Below, one piece after another: positions 21,501-31,734 of a stretch of DNA of 38,617 bases. Both the position numbers and the translations under genes were made by a program. Below the pieces are notes generated by a model that did not search any database, was not told where the DNA came from, and worked only from the letters and a program-made list of their open reading frames with translations. The DNA comes from Paramacrobiotus richtersi (Eukaryota > Tardigrada > Eutardigrada > Parachela > Macrobiotidae). Where the stretch lies: NCBI GenBank assembly GCA_034698045.1, contig JAQGAU010000136.1, positions 1-38,617 of the forward strand, read 5' to 3'. Within the stretch, counting starts at the first letter, position 1; each line of letters opens with the position of its first letter.

Positions 21501-21513
21501 ACCGCAACGTGCC
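21501..21513 (-). repeat. Harbinger right terminal inverted repeat
   Basis: ACCGCAACGTGCC is the exact inverse of 18278-18290 and is followed by TGA (21514-21516), the right half of the target duplication. Confidence 0.9.
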
Positions 21514-21580
21514 TGATAAATGTGACATGCGATCTGGAATTTCCGCTTGTTCAATGAATAAAATTTGGTGAATTTTGCGA
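21514..21580 (+). other. ACSBG 3' UTR, part beyond the transposon, with poly(A) signal
   Basis: These bases resemble 38124-38175 behind the decayed copy. Shared words include ATGCGATCT and ATGAATAAA. The AATAAA at 21557-21562 is conserved in the copy at 38159-38164, so it is likely the original ACSBG polyadenylation signal, now about 3.5 kb from the stop codon. Confidence 0.7.
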
Positions 21581-22253
21581 TACTGAACAGTGTCTCCTTC
21601 TTCCGCACTCCGCAGTACATCAGCTATGTCGCAAGTAAAACTATAAAAACGTTGCAAACGTTACAAGAGAAAATCTAGCCTAGGAATGCTCAGGCATCGC
21701 AGTGTCACGTTACTGATGAAACCCGGTTAATTTGTGAGGTCGTGCTTCGGTGCTGAAGAACAAGGATGCATTTTTGGCTGTGGCATCCTGAACGGTTACC
21801 TGCCGCGGAACTGTACTTTACGCACTGTTTTTCCGGCAGGTTTGCCCCTTCGAATGCCGCATCTTAACAGGTTGCCAGTACTAGTCCGGAAGATCAAAAC
21901 TTACGGCAGTATTCGGGAAGTCGTCAGTTGCAGTCTTGGGACTGTGTTGCTAGACAGCAGGATCGTCAAAGAAAGGACCGTCGCTTCAACGAAACAAGAT
22001 GGATGATTCAGATCAGCTCGTACTGGATAGTCACCAGTACTTACCCTTAGGTGCGTCACGCTTAGGTGCGTCACTATATTCTTGTTGTCCTGCTTTGTGC
22101 TCCAGTTGTACATATATATGTAGGATAACCAACGGCTATGAATAATTATAAGACGTAGTGAGATTAAGTTCTGCTCACAAGTCTGAGCAATACTAAACAG
22201 GGTATTCAGCGCCCTGTATTAGGACCATTGGATTTCGTCCAAAAAAGATTACA
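21581..22253. other. Intergenic stretch
   Basis: I see no convincing gene. A short tandem duplication of CTTAGGTGCGTCAC lies around 22046-22074. The right part should contain the promoter and 5' UTR of the Ly6 gene. Confidence 0.4.
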
Positions 22254-22760
22254 ATGTCACGCGCCTTCGCTTTGCGCAACGTTATCCAGCACATTTTGAT
22301 TCTTTTATCGTTCACTTGTTCTGCTAGCTGCATCAAGTGCTATGTGTGTGGTCGGCACAACCCCTATTTGGATGTGGTCAAGGAGTTTTGTCCAACAAAC
22401 GGTACCCTGACCGAGCAGGATGTCAAGGATTGCCCTCCGGGCAGCAAAATGTGCTCATTTTTCGATTACATCACACGATCTGGAATAAACTATATCAATC
22501 TGGGATGCCGCATGGAAACCTGTGAAGTTGCGATCGCAGCCATAAAAAAAACATGGGTAAGCTCGAATGAGACTTGCGAGGGATGCACAGGAGACCGTTG
22601 CAACGGCAAATACTGGGGAATGGGCAATACAGGGAATTCTTCTAACTCAGCTCCGCATACTCCATCGACGCCAGACGTTTTTCTCGGATCTCACTTGGAC
22701 TTTAGTATGAAAATCATTGTTGCAGTTACCTATATCCTGGTAGTGATGCTGCCGGGTTAG
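22254..22760 (+). CDS. Secreted Ly6/uPAR-type protein, probably GPI-anchored, 168 aa
   Basis: This is a single-exon frame from ATG to TAG. Residues 1-26 are a signal peptide (hydrophobic VIQHILILLSFTCSAS). The mature part opens with CIKCYVCGR, has about ten spaced cysteines, and closes the domain with CEGCTGDRCNGK. The N-terminal CxxC and terminal CxxxxCN are the marks of a three-finger Ly6/uPAR domain. N-glycosylation sites are visible at NGT and NET. A Ser/Asn/Thr/Pro linker leads to a hydrophobic tail (IIVAVTYILVVMLPG) that would serve as a GPI-attachment signal. Such proteins sit on the outer cell surface and often modulate channels, receptors or septate junctions. The specific partner is unknown. 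Confidence 0.85.
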   Translation: MSRAFALRNVIQHILILLSFTCSASCIKCYVCGRHNPYLDVVKEFCPTNGTLTEQDVKDCPPGSKMCSFFDYITRSGINYINLGCRMETCEVAIAAIKKTWVSSNETCEGCTGDRCNGKYWGMGNTGNSSNSAPHTPSTPDVFLGSHLDFSMKIIVAVTYILVVMLPG

Positions 22761-24135
22761 CCTTTGACCGAATGGAAGCGTGTGGTGACTGCTTCATTTT
22801 TTACATGCTTCTGTATTTTGGCCGTAAAGTCTAACGAGCCCATCAAATTCTAGACTCTGCAGGTTTGTTTGAGTTAATTGAGCCGACTAAGTTATTATGG
22901 CGGTTTGCAAAGTCTGCAATCCATTTTCAAAGGTCACCCCTTAGAAATATTACTATCCGTGTTCTTGTTGAATCTTTGCATGAAGTTAATTATCGGGATT
23001 TATACTTTTCTATATACTAAAAATGTCGGGATTGTCCCCCAACTAAATGTCTCAAGCTGACGGATAGCGGTCGCATAATGGCGCACCAGGAAGATTACAA
23101 AATGTCAACTTGCATATTCCATTGCATACCGATGCGGTTGCATTAAGAAAAATGTATGATGTTCGATTCTGTCCACTATGTACGAACACAAACTCCAAAT
23201 AAGATTCTAGGATAACGACGACAAATCCGGATTAGTTTCACAACAAATACAATAACTAACTGACAAACCATGCCAGGAACGAAACCAATAAATCTGGGAG
23301 TTCATACTTTTTTCTTCTTTCAAATAAGTATTTATTAGCCATAAGCCTCCATGGCTTCGGCAGTTATAACAACCGGTGCACCTGTTAACCGTACATACAG
23401 ACAACAAAGTGCGCATGGGTGTAATTACACACGAGCAAACAACGTGCACGCGTAGTTACGGACTACAATGTGTGCCTATTGGTCGCACGAACCGACGTTT
23501 CCTATATATACACCCAAAAAAACGGAACCGCTGCGTATTCGAACAAATCAAGTTACGTTTCTCTGGTGTGTTAGGACATCTCATGAATTTTATTTCCACA
23601 CACGTTCGAACTGCTCTTCTGGATTCTATGACTTATTGAACAGCCTGCTGCATCTGTCGCTGATCTCAGATCTGGTATCTCCTGCAAAAGCTCTGTATAC
23701 AAGCTCGACGAAGAATCCGGGAGATCTGATTTTGTCGTCTGTTATTCCGTATGGAATTATTACGAGTAACCCAATTTCATTGGGGTATTAATTTCCACCA
23801 GCAACAGGGCGTGGTGCCAGCAGATCACGGAAAAGGACAGCACTTGAGAGATTACAGCAGCTAAAGGTTCTGATGCGTCTATGAGAGGAAGAGCAGAAAC
23901 GACGGATATGACAAATTCTTCGTTAGGTGCGAACAGGAATGTCGAGTTATGCACAGGTCAGCGAAGCAAACCCTGTGTATGCGTATCTTACGGAATAAAA
24001 ATAAGAAAGAATCGTACACCAGCACAGGAAGAAAACTGGATCGAACTCAGCGCTGCGGATTCCGACGGCAATGCAGGAAAATTTTGGACGAAAATAGAAA
24101 AGGTACCTGTTTAAAAAAGGGTGCGTTTTGCTTAC
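22761..24135. other. Stretch without a supportable gene
   Basis: Only short, unrelated open frames are present. A downstream exon of the minus-strand secreted peptide gene (start 24364) should lie in the right part, but I could not settle which acceptor it uses. Confidence 0.35.
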
Positions 24136-24364
24136 CAATGGATAAAGACGAGTCCGCAGGCTTAGTGACGGATTCCGCTGAAGTGACAGCACCGGCAACG
24201 GCAGAGCCGCCGACGGCTGCATAGGTGAGATATTTGACGGCGCCCTGGACTTTTGGATTCGTGATGACTTTTCCTATGGTTCCAAGGACGGATCGTTTAG
24301 ATACGGCGCAGTTGCATTGCAGAATATAAAAGGTCAGAACGAATACAATAACGTTTACGCGCAT
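24136..24364 (-). CDS. Secreted Ala/Gly/Val-rich peptide, first exon
   Basis: The exon begins at ATG 24364 and reads to a GTAAGC donor at 24135 (phase 1), giving 76 residues. Residues 1-20 are a clear signal peptide (MRVNVIVFVLTFYILQCNCA). It is followed by a dibasic KR and a basic amphipathic stretch (SVLGTIGKVITNPKVQG). Next comes a small-residue hydrophobic segment (YAAVGGSAVAGAVTSA). The rest of the gene was not identified. The composition recalls small secreted or cuticle-type peptides, but there is no family match. Confidence 0.55.
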
Positions 24365-24559
24365 GTTGGTGGCCGGCTGGAAGGAAGATTGGGTAGTAAA
24401 CGCGGATCAGTTAAGACTGAAGCAGAAGCTTTCGCAATCAGAAAAACACTGGTGGAGTTGTTTGAGACCAAGATACCAACGAAGTGATTGAACAGAAGAT
24501 GGCGTGGGATATTAAACAAATCAAGCTTGAATCGCAGCTGGTCAACCATAGGTCATGGT

Positions 24560-24735
24560 CAACTTTGATTACGCACTCGTCAGGGAAGAGAGGTGAGAAA
24601 TTGCAGTAATACGTAATTATGTATAGCGTGATACTGGAGGCGACTGGAAAATGTTTCTGATCGATTGTTTTGTGTACAATACATAAACATTACGCAAATT
24701 TGTTTGCTTCTCGGATAAAGGCAGCTGTTTGTAAA
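24560..24735. repeat. Segmental duplication, copy A, left piece
   Basis: Similar to about 31735-31920. Shared words include GGAAGAGAGGTGAGAA, ACTGGAGGCGACTGGAAAA and CTGATCGATTGTTTTGTGT. In copy B this piece runs straight on to the larger piece; here the two are separated by about 1.45 kb. Confidence 0.8.
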
Positions 24736-26200
24736 AGCTGGATGGATTTTATCGCGCCTTTTGATAATATTCCTGGAATTCTAAATTTACTAAAATGCGC
24801 TGAACTGTTGAACACTAAAAAACTAAATAAAAACAAATATCCATCGAACAGTTGAAGGGGTGTACATTGTATAAATGCCGTCATATTGGAAATTCATCAG
24901 GCAGTCGACATGACCAATATCGAAGAATCCGAGACAATCGTTGATTGTTAAGTTTGTAGATTCGCACCAAAGGTGGGAAGCAGTACAACTAAACTGACGC
25001 CGGCCTCTTCTCTTGCAGCAGCTCACCAAAAATCTATCAGAATACAAAGGTACTCACCGCACGTCCAAGTCGCTCTCCGGTGGAATGAATCGCTTCACAA
25101 TGTCAAAACGTTGTTAGCGGAAGATTGTACGCATGCTAGATCATTGGCACAGAAGTGCCCTCCAAACTGGATTAACTTATCCGGTTTCTGATAAAAGTAA
25201 GAATACTGTTTTGCTGATAAGCAACTGAATTATGATACTTGGTATCTATGTATGGTTCATCTTCAAACGAAAGCGCTCTTCTCTCCTTAAGCCTGTTGTT
25301 TTTTTGGCAGACAAGTCAAATAATGATAAAATCAGCGTTCGATTTTTGTATGTTTCGGACTCTCGTGATCTCGTAAAAACCTAGATTTTCGTTAGGTTGA
25401 TTTTAAATAGTTTAATGAACGATCTGTCATACGGTGGAATAGCGGAACACGTGATAGATAACATTATTGACCGAGCGAGCGAAGCGAGCGAGGTTTATGC
25501 TTCAACAGTTGGGCCAAAAGTCACTTGGTACATGGCAATAAATCTCGAAAACCTATCGTTAGATTTTCACGCTTTGCAACTGATTTCGACCATGCCTGTG
25601 GGTGCCCGAAAAATACCAGTTGTGGTGGGAAAACTCTGTGAGTCCGGATATCCGGCTCTGAAATTTCCCATAGACTCCTATGCTAAACGTAGCGTGTCGA
25701 GCCCAAGTATTAATTAGGGGAGAAACCACAGGTTTTCTTGGGGGTAACGACTTTTAGGCTTCTTTTTGGGCGGGAATGGCGGAAGTTTTCGGGCGTCGTC
25801 AGTAGATGAAGAAAGGGGGACCGGAGCGAAGGTTAAACCAATTACTAAATGGTGTGTTACAAAGCGATTTGGACGCGGCCTTGATGCCCTTTGCAGTTGT
25901 TTTAAAGTACAACAAAGTTTGAGTACACTGAGGACGCGCCGTTCTAGCGTTTTTATTCTATGTGACGTTTGGAGCATTGTTATTCAAATGCAGCCGGTCC
26001 GGTGCAGAACTTCCACAGGATAATGATCCGGGTTCTTTGCAAACACACTTTCTACACTGAGCTCGAATGAAAACTTAAGCGAAATCTTGGTGGTCTTATT
26101 TAACAGTTTTTCGGCTGCTCAGAGCTCGCTCGGTCTACAAGCACGAAAGAATGAAGTGCTACCTAGTTTAGAACTTTTTAACAAGTTATCAACATTTTAT
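24736..26200. other. Segment present only in copy A of the duplication
   Basis: About 1.45 kb separates two blocks that are adjacent in copy B. It is either an insertion here or a deletion there. I find no clear terminal repeats or target duplication, and the edges are good only to some tens of bases. It contains the plus-strand frame at 25415-25717 and a run of GAGCGA-type words near 25473-25493. Confidence 0.55.
25415..25717 (+). CDS. Unassigned open frame, about 100 aa
   Basis: The frame is open from ATG 25415 to TAG. The product starts MNDLSYGGIAEHVIDNIIDR and is fairly balanced in composition, with no signal peptide, membrane segment or known motif. It lies in the segment unique to copy A of the duplication. 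It could be an exon or chance. Confidence 0.25.
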   Translation: MNDLSYGGIAEHVIDNIIDRASEASEVYASTVGPKVTWYMAINLENLSLDFHALQLISTMPVGARKIPVVVGKLCESGYPALKFPIDSYAKRSVSSPSIN

Positions 26201-28010
26201 TGATGGTTTTGCTTTATAATTATTTTCAGAAGGACGGGAAATTTTTTCATTGTTGTATGCGGTTCTTGTGATGAATATGATGCTAACCACGCTAATCACT
26301 TTTGACGTATTCAGTCGCCAATGCAAGGTGATTTTACGGAAACGGACCAGCATTTTCGACCGGAGGACCGGGTTATAAACCGGAGAGGTTATAAACCGGA
26401 GGACCGGGTTTGATCCAGCACTGACAGTTGAGAAGATCAGAAATCTAACCGTGAAGTCTATCAGTTTAACACATATAACGGTCGCATTGTTTGCTTTATT
26501 TAGTAATTTGTGATATTGCAGATAAGCTACAAAATGAACTGGAAAAATGGAGCAATTTCCAAGCGCCAATTTATAATCAAGTACTGTACGTCTGAAAGTG
26601 GCTCGTCGATTGTACGCACAACCTCCTGAACAAGGCCAGTCAGGAATGCCGTGTCTATCATGTGAACTGGCAAAAATGATCCGTGAGCAAAAGTGCACCC
26701 CTGACCCGGAATATGCCCAAGCAGTAACATTCTTCACGAACGAAAAGATGTCCTACCTAAAGACAAGTTCCCCCATATCATAGAATCAGAGAAGAACAGT
26801 TTTCCTGCACCACAAAAGCTTGTCCTGATTTGTTCAATTCAGATTTTACAACCGGCTCACAGACGGATGATTTCCCCTTTCCTAAAGAACTGCACGGGAG
26901 ACTGCAGGGATTGCAGACCTGGACGGGGATTGTAGTGCGGCAGAAACACTTCACAACATGTTTGTAACATTTTTAGCCTATCCGGTAAATAAATCATAAG
27001 ACACCATAAAAGTTTTTTATGCGGTAAACCGAGTACTGTAACAGTGATGCATTCTATGCAATTTTGCACTTGCTGAAACTGCAACGTTCTGCGAAAACCT
27101 TTTTTTTGGCGTCGGCAGCTTTCTGGTTTCTCCAATTGAAAATGTTCTACCTGAGATACCAAACGACGAAAAAAACCATTCCAGTTTATCAATCGGAACA
27201 ACTACCAGTAATTCCAAAAGCAATAATATTATGCCACCGGATGCTGGTTTTTAACACGTCAGCCACAAAATGCTCGACGCACATACTCCGTAGAACGGTT
27301 CAAAACATCATGCATTAGAAAGTGCGAAAGTAAAGATCTGATTACTGATCAGTTTTGCTTAAACCAAGTTACTAATTGTAAAGTAAACATTGGCATTGTC
27401 GAAAGGATGTAAGATGCGTCTACATCATCGTCGACTATTGCAATAAATCCGCAAAGGCTTTCGCGATGCTAGATCCGCGGAACGATCGGCTCAATGTTGC
27501 TAGATAAGTTTCGTTTATTGACGAAGCACCTGGTGCAGAATGCGGCGCACGGTGTTTGAGATAATTCGACTCGATCTATTTTGTTGAAGCCACGGCCCTT
27601 TAGCTGACAATTTTGCTGCCTAGCAATATCTACCAACAGCAAATTTGAATTACTACTCCTAGTGCAAAACAGCTTATTTATGATCGGTTGGGATTTGCGC
27701 GTATCTTACTTACAATGGGCGACAGCCACTGACAAATTACTCGCACAGAAAACGGCGTGGCAAAGTGCAGCAGTTGTAAACAGAGCGCTAGTGTTAACAA
27801 GCTTTATAAAGGAGTACCAGTATAATAATCGACGCTGCTACTACAACGCGCGCGCTTTAAAGAAACATCTACGTAACCAAAACGGCACTGATAACCACAC
27901 CCGTGCTTTTGATCAAAAGACCGACTGGGCACTGCTTTCTTTCCGTCTTCTAACAGATAAAAAATGCAATCCGAATGCACCAAAGAAATTAATAGGAGTT
28001 AACGCTTTAT
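26201..28010. repeat. Segmental duplication, copy A, main piece
   Basis: Direct repeat of about 31925-33735, clearly related throughout but with many substitutions and small indels, so it is old. Matching words include TGTGATATTGCAGA, TTCTGGTTTCTCCAATTG, TTGCTGCCTAGCAATAT and AACCACACCCGTGCTTTTG. One shared part looks exonic: after a TTGCAG acceptor a peptide with DKLQNELEKWSNF and LARRL is partly readable in both copies. Neither copy keeps a long frame. It is probably duplicated non-coding DNA with remains of a gene. Confidence 0.8.
26359..26410. repeat. Local tandem duplication inside copy A
   Basis: ACCGGAGGACCGGG and GGTTATAAACCGGAG are each repeated within 52 bases. The matching place in copy B (about 32140-32155) has a single version, so the duplication arose after the copies separated. 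Confidence 0.6.
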
Positions 28011-28360
28011 AACTATAACTCAAACTATAAAGAGCTCAACCATGCCGCACATCAGTCGCGGCAGTCATGCAAAGCGGTTAAGCATCGCGGTTGTCCAGAA
28101 TGGACACTAGTTTATCGATAAATTATTGGTTCCTTACTTGTGCATTGTTTTCACAAAATTATTGATAGTCGATTTGTACACAGCCTAAAAAGTGACCTTT
28201 CCCAAATGTTCTTCAGTCAAGTGAATCAAGCTGTAAACTGTAATAATTCTGGACAAAACAACCAATCAGAGCACGTCGTGTACCGAACAGAAAGTAATGG
28301 TCGTTGTAAAAATTAATGCAGCAAAAAAACCACATAACACAATGGTATAGCTGCAGATGA

Positions 28361-29916
28361 ACATCAGAGATAACTCCCAGAAAAACCGTCGAATTCTGAA
28401 CCAGAATCATACTCCACAGCAGTTGCACTGTCACCATGTTGCGAACGGCTTTCACTGAAACCATCTCCCGGAAAATCAACTGAATATTTGTCCGAACTCG
28501 TTAAACGATCAGCACGGCCTCCCCGCTGAGTGGTATCCCGGTGACCTTCTGAAGAAAGATCTGCATGCTTTCGCGGAATTTTGGAAAGCGTAAAGTATGT
28601 GCTGTCAATTTCGATAGATATTTCTGAATATCCGGTTGTGACGGCATCAACCAATGCTTGACCTTCGACACTGGTCGGTCATAGACAGTTGTTTCGGATT
28701 GGATATGCCGAACAGGTCGGGAATGAGCCACATTGACTCTCTTGTCGTTCCGATGCTTTGTTTTATGAGGAACTATTAGTTCTTCGCTCGTACTGGAGGA
28801 ATCGTCCGAATTGGTCGAAATATCGTCAACTGATCCGATGTCGCCAAAGTTGAATTGGGGTTTGCGTTCTTTAGCCGGTTGAGATTTTCTCCGCGAGATG
28901 GTAACAACGATTCGGTTTTTGCAGCTGGTTTGCTAACAACTCGCAGATCAAGGTTTTGCTGCGTCGCTGGCTTGCGGCGCGTTTCGATGCGTCGACACTT
29001 TTCCGGAAACTGTCCGATTGTTCGAAGTGAAGTTCCGATAAGATGTTTTCTGAATGGGAATGCTTTTCCGGTCCACTAGTCTGGCGGGTCCGCAATGATC
29101 GCGCAGAGTACTGTTGCTCCAGATTACATATGTCTTTGTGATTCAAATGGTTCTGGCAGATTAAGTGCGGTAGCGGCCCGAGCGGGTAATGATTGAGGGG
29201 ATCCTTCAACAGTGTCCGGCTGTTTCTTGGCGAATGGTAAGTCCCCTGCGCCTATTGGCTGTCCAGTCAGCTGCCGCCCAGCGCCTGTGGGGTTTTTGAA
29301 CGGACATTATGATACTCATGTTCTTCTACGAAAAGAACACTATTGATTTATGCATATTGCGAAAGCGACTAGGAGATTAGGCTCCTCTGTTGTGCCAGCT
29401 AGTGAATATACTGACTTTTGTTTGCCTCGATTTCCCTGGCAGATATATCAGAAGATTCCCATGCAGGAACATCTGAATTGTTCACTTGTGGATCGCGCGC
29501 TATCTCACACAAAAGCGGCTTCCAGTACACTATATTAAATTGCACAAATTATCAGCATCAAATTATGTTCATCCGCAGAGGAGTACGCGTAAATAATCCA
29601 CTGACCGGACCCCTGATAATCATTTCCTTTGAATTATACGCCAGCGCATCTTCCACGTGTCGCTGTTTTTTCTTAAGGTCCCTGACAAGTTCCTCCACGG
29701 AAATGACATGATTTAGGCGTCGACGATGTTCCTGACGAACCGCGCACCCGCCCAACCACGCCGGGCTTAGAAACCGCGAGATCGAAGCTCCTGGTCCAAG
29801 GGGAGTGGCGATCAGTAAAACGCGGAAATGTATGTCGATTAGGATCGATCTGAATTAAGTTTTTCCAGTTGAGCAGTCAGTTTCGCAATATTGTAATCTT
29901 GCACTCCATTGAACAT
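28361..29916 (-). CDS. Candidate multi-exon gene, disordered/coiled-coil product
   Basis: Several minus-strand pieces look coding, but I could not join them into one clean model. 29916-29840 starts MFNGVQDYNIAKLTAQLEKL. 29750-29600 holds ISVEELVRDLKKKQRHVEDA, a coiled coil. 29416-29529 is a well-bordered exon (AG/TGTACTGG to GTCAGT) with LLCEIARDPQVNNSDVPAWE. 29124-29284 continues in matching phase. 28501-28932 has a Ser/Asp-rich part, then KVKHWLMPSQPDIQKYL. 28361-28600 overlaps in another frame with a Ser/Asp/Gly-rich tail. The first piece meets a stop without a visible donor, and the last two conflict in frame. Either some introns are unusual or the gene has begun to decay. No family was recognised. 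Confidence 0.4.
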
Positions 29917-30229
29917 AGTTTTCATTTGCCAAAGAACCACACAAGCACTGCACTGTCAGCGTTTAGGGAAAAAGGTAAACACTATGCGTCAGATCTCACT
30001 GATGTCACTTTTCAACGGCAGGTCGCCAAGAGGTCAACATTAAGATGAACAACGCAGCTACCTAGCAACACTGGCATTCAAGATACGGCAGCATCCTTTC
30101 ACAGAATACATTGGCAAGCGCACGTATATACAGACATTCAAATTAATTTTTGCTTGTAAATCTGCGTAAAACAATACCGAACAGTAAAGCAGTTGCACTG
30201 TGTTTATTTATGTAGTCTGCATTGGAAAA

Positions 30230-30735
30230 ATGGGAATTCATTGTTTGAAGTGTTTGGAAACCATCTTATCCCGGATTCCAGTCAGATCTCTGCGCACAAG
30301 CATGTCGCCAGCACAAATGCCAGTCACTATTCAGCAAGTATGTAAAACCGATTACCGACGCGACAGTCACGAATACTGGACTAAATTATCTTCAGAAGGT
30401 TTCGCGTGGATTGTCGACTATGAGTCTGACCGGTCCAGTGAAAATCAAAGTGAAAGGCCGTAAACCTATCATTACACTCGGAAATTCGGAGTTTTTGCAC
30501 ACAGATCCCGCAGCCGCTTTACAAAAATATGTCGAGGTAATGGTAAATCAACAGAAGAGGATAATAATTATACGTAGGGATTTTAACCGTCTGCTGCAAG
30601 AAGTAATCATTTTTATTTCTTTGCTGCAAAATAAATTGGTTTTTCGGTTACTGAAAGTTTGATTATTTCGCACCTTTTTAGGCTCCTTTATTCAACGGAT
30701 ATGAAAAGGATTTTTGTACCAACAAAAGCAGATAG
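30230..30735 (+). CDS. Small three-exon protein, 100 aa, possibly mitochondrial
   Basis: Exons 30230-30337, 30396-30536 and 30682-30735 have GT-AG borders, are all in phase 0, and give 100 codons plus TAG. The N-terminus (MGIHCLKCLETILSRIPVRS) is basic and amphipathic with no acidic residues beyond one Glu, as in a mitochondrial presequence. The core has VKIKVKGRKPIITLGNSEF and DPAAALQKYVE, and the end is NGYEKDFCTNKSR. An internal Met (MSLTGP) at the start of the core could be an alternative start. I do not recognise the family. Confidence 0.55.
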
Positions 30736-31390
30736 GAATTTTCCGTTCCACAACGCGTGGTGATATCCGAATGAATGATTCCATGATAGACCCGGAACGG
30801 GCGCCTTTGAATGATCTCCCAGAGGTACTAAATAGGCGAAGATTCCCCTAGGATATTTTCACTGTTTTTCCCCTAGGACAGTTTCCCCTACGTGCACGCT
30901 CTGCTTGATTCTTGTTGTAAATCGATTATGACCTTTTTAGAACGGCCATGTACGGCTGATAAAGAATTTGTTGTACAACGTTTGCCTGTTAACATCCAGA
31001 TCACCCTCAGTGGAACACGCTGATTTTTCTTACGTATGATAGTCTTGCTACAGACCTTCCGTTCGTTTGACTTCTTTTAGCATAATTATTAGCATGTTGG
31101 CTCTCCGAGAAAGTTGCATTGGAAAGTTGATGATTGCGCTCTGTCACTCAACAGTCAAGAAATGTGTATCCCCAACAAAAAAGTTAAATGACATGGTTCG
31201 ACCCTGTTAGTATCATTTCGTACCTCGGTGGGCACTCGGCGTCACACTCATTTTAAACGCCAGCTTTTCCTCTTCTTAATTAGCACTGCACATTATCTAA
31301 GTGAAGGTTGGTTCGTTTTTCAATATATTATTACGTTTGTAATGCAGGGCAGTATGACAATTTCTGTGGATGGACGTTGACTGCATTCAG
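30736..31390. other. Stretch without a supportable gene
   Basis: I see no open frame or repeat of note. A short TTCCCCTAGGA-type word is repeated around 30841-30891. Confidence 0.35.
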
Positions 31391-31591
31391 GAGTACAACC
31401 CTTGCCTCCAATACCGTTGATCGTTCGGCGCTGTGCAGAGGAAAATGGTGATATTATCCCACAGCTGCCGGACAAACTGGGCATCGACGAATCTGAAAAG
31501 GTGGGTGTGCTGCCGGCTGAGATTTACCGTCTTGAAGAGGAGCGGAGAGCCCTTAAGAGTGAAACGGAAACTCAACGGAATATGCATACGG
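31391..31591 (+). CDS. Probable isolated exon, unknown protein
   Basis: A 201-base open segment lies between a CATTCAG acceptor and a GTACTG donor. GC is higher than in its flanks and the codon use is coding-like. The peptide reads LPPIPLIVRRCAEENG, then a charged helix EIYRLEEERRALKSETETQR. The first part faintly resembles the start of RhoGAP domains, but nothing after it supports that. No partner exon was found, so it may be a fragment left from a gene. Confidence 0.35.
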
Positions 31592-31734
31592 GTACTGCTA
31601 GAATGAGGAAGTGTGGCAGGTAGTGTTTAACTTTGGGTTTTTTGGTTGGAAATGCGACAGACAGTGCTTAAAGTGACCGCCGACCAAGTGTACTGATGTC
31701 CCGGTTGCATCAGTTGACGCTTTTTTGCTCGACC

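Larger units (their letters stand above)
18278..21513. mobile_element. PIF/Harbinger DNA transposon, 3236 bases
   Basis: The element has perfect 13-base terminal inverted repeats, GGCACGTTGCGGT (18278-18290) and ACCGCAACGTGCC (21501-21513). It is bordered by TTA on the left and TGA on the right, a 3-base target duplication with one mismatch. Inside are the two genes typical of the superfamily, facing each other: a Myb/trihelix-like DNA-binding protein (plus) and a DDE transposase (minus). Their 3' ends are about 350 bases apart. Subterminal AATAAACG words occur at both ends. The transposase has a frameshift, so this copy is probably not autonomous. It lies in the 3' UTR of the ACSBG gene. Confidence 0.93.

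Noticed and set aside
23760-24100. Second exon of the secreted peptide gene
   Set aside because: Two acceptors fit the phase, but one implies an intron of about 30 bases and neither gives a recognisable product.
31391-31591. RhoGAP domain
   Set aside because: Only about ten residues (IPLIVRRCAEE) recall the start of a RhoGAP; the arginine-finger segment and the rest of the domain are absent.
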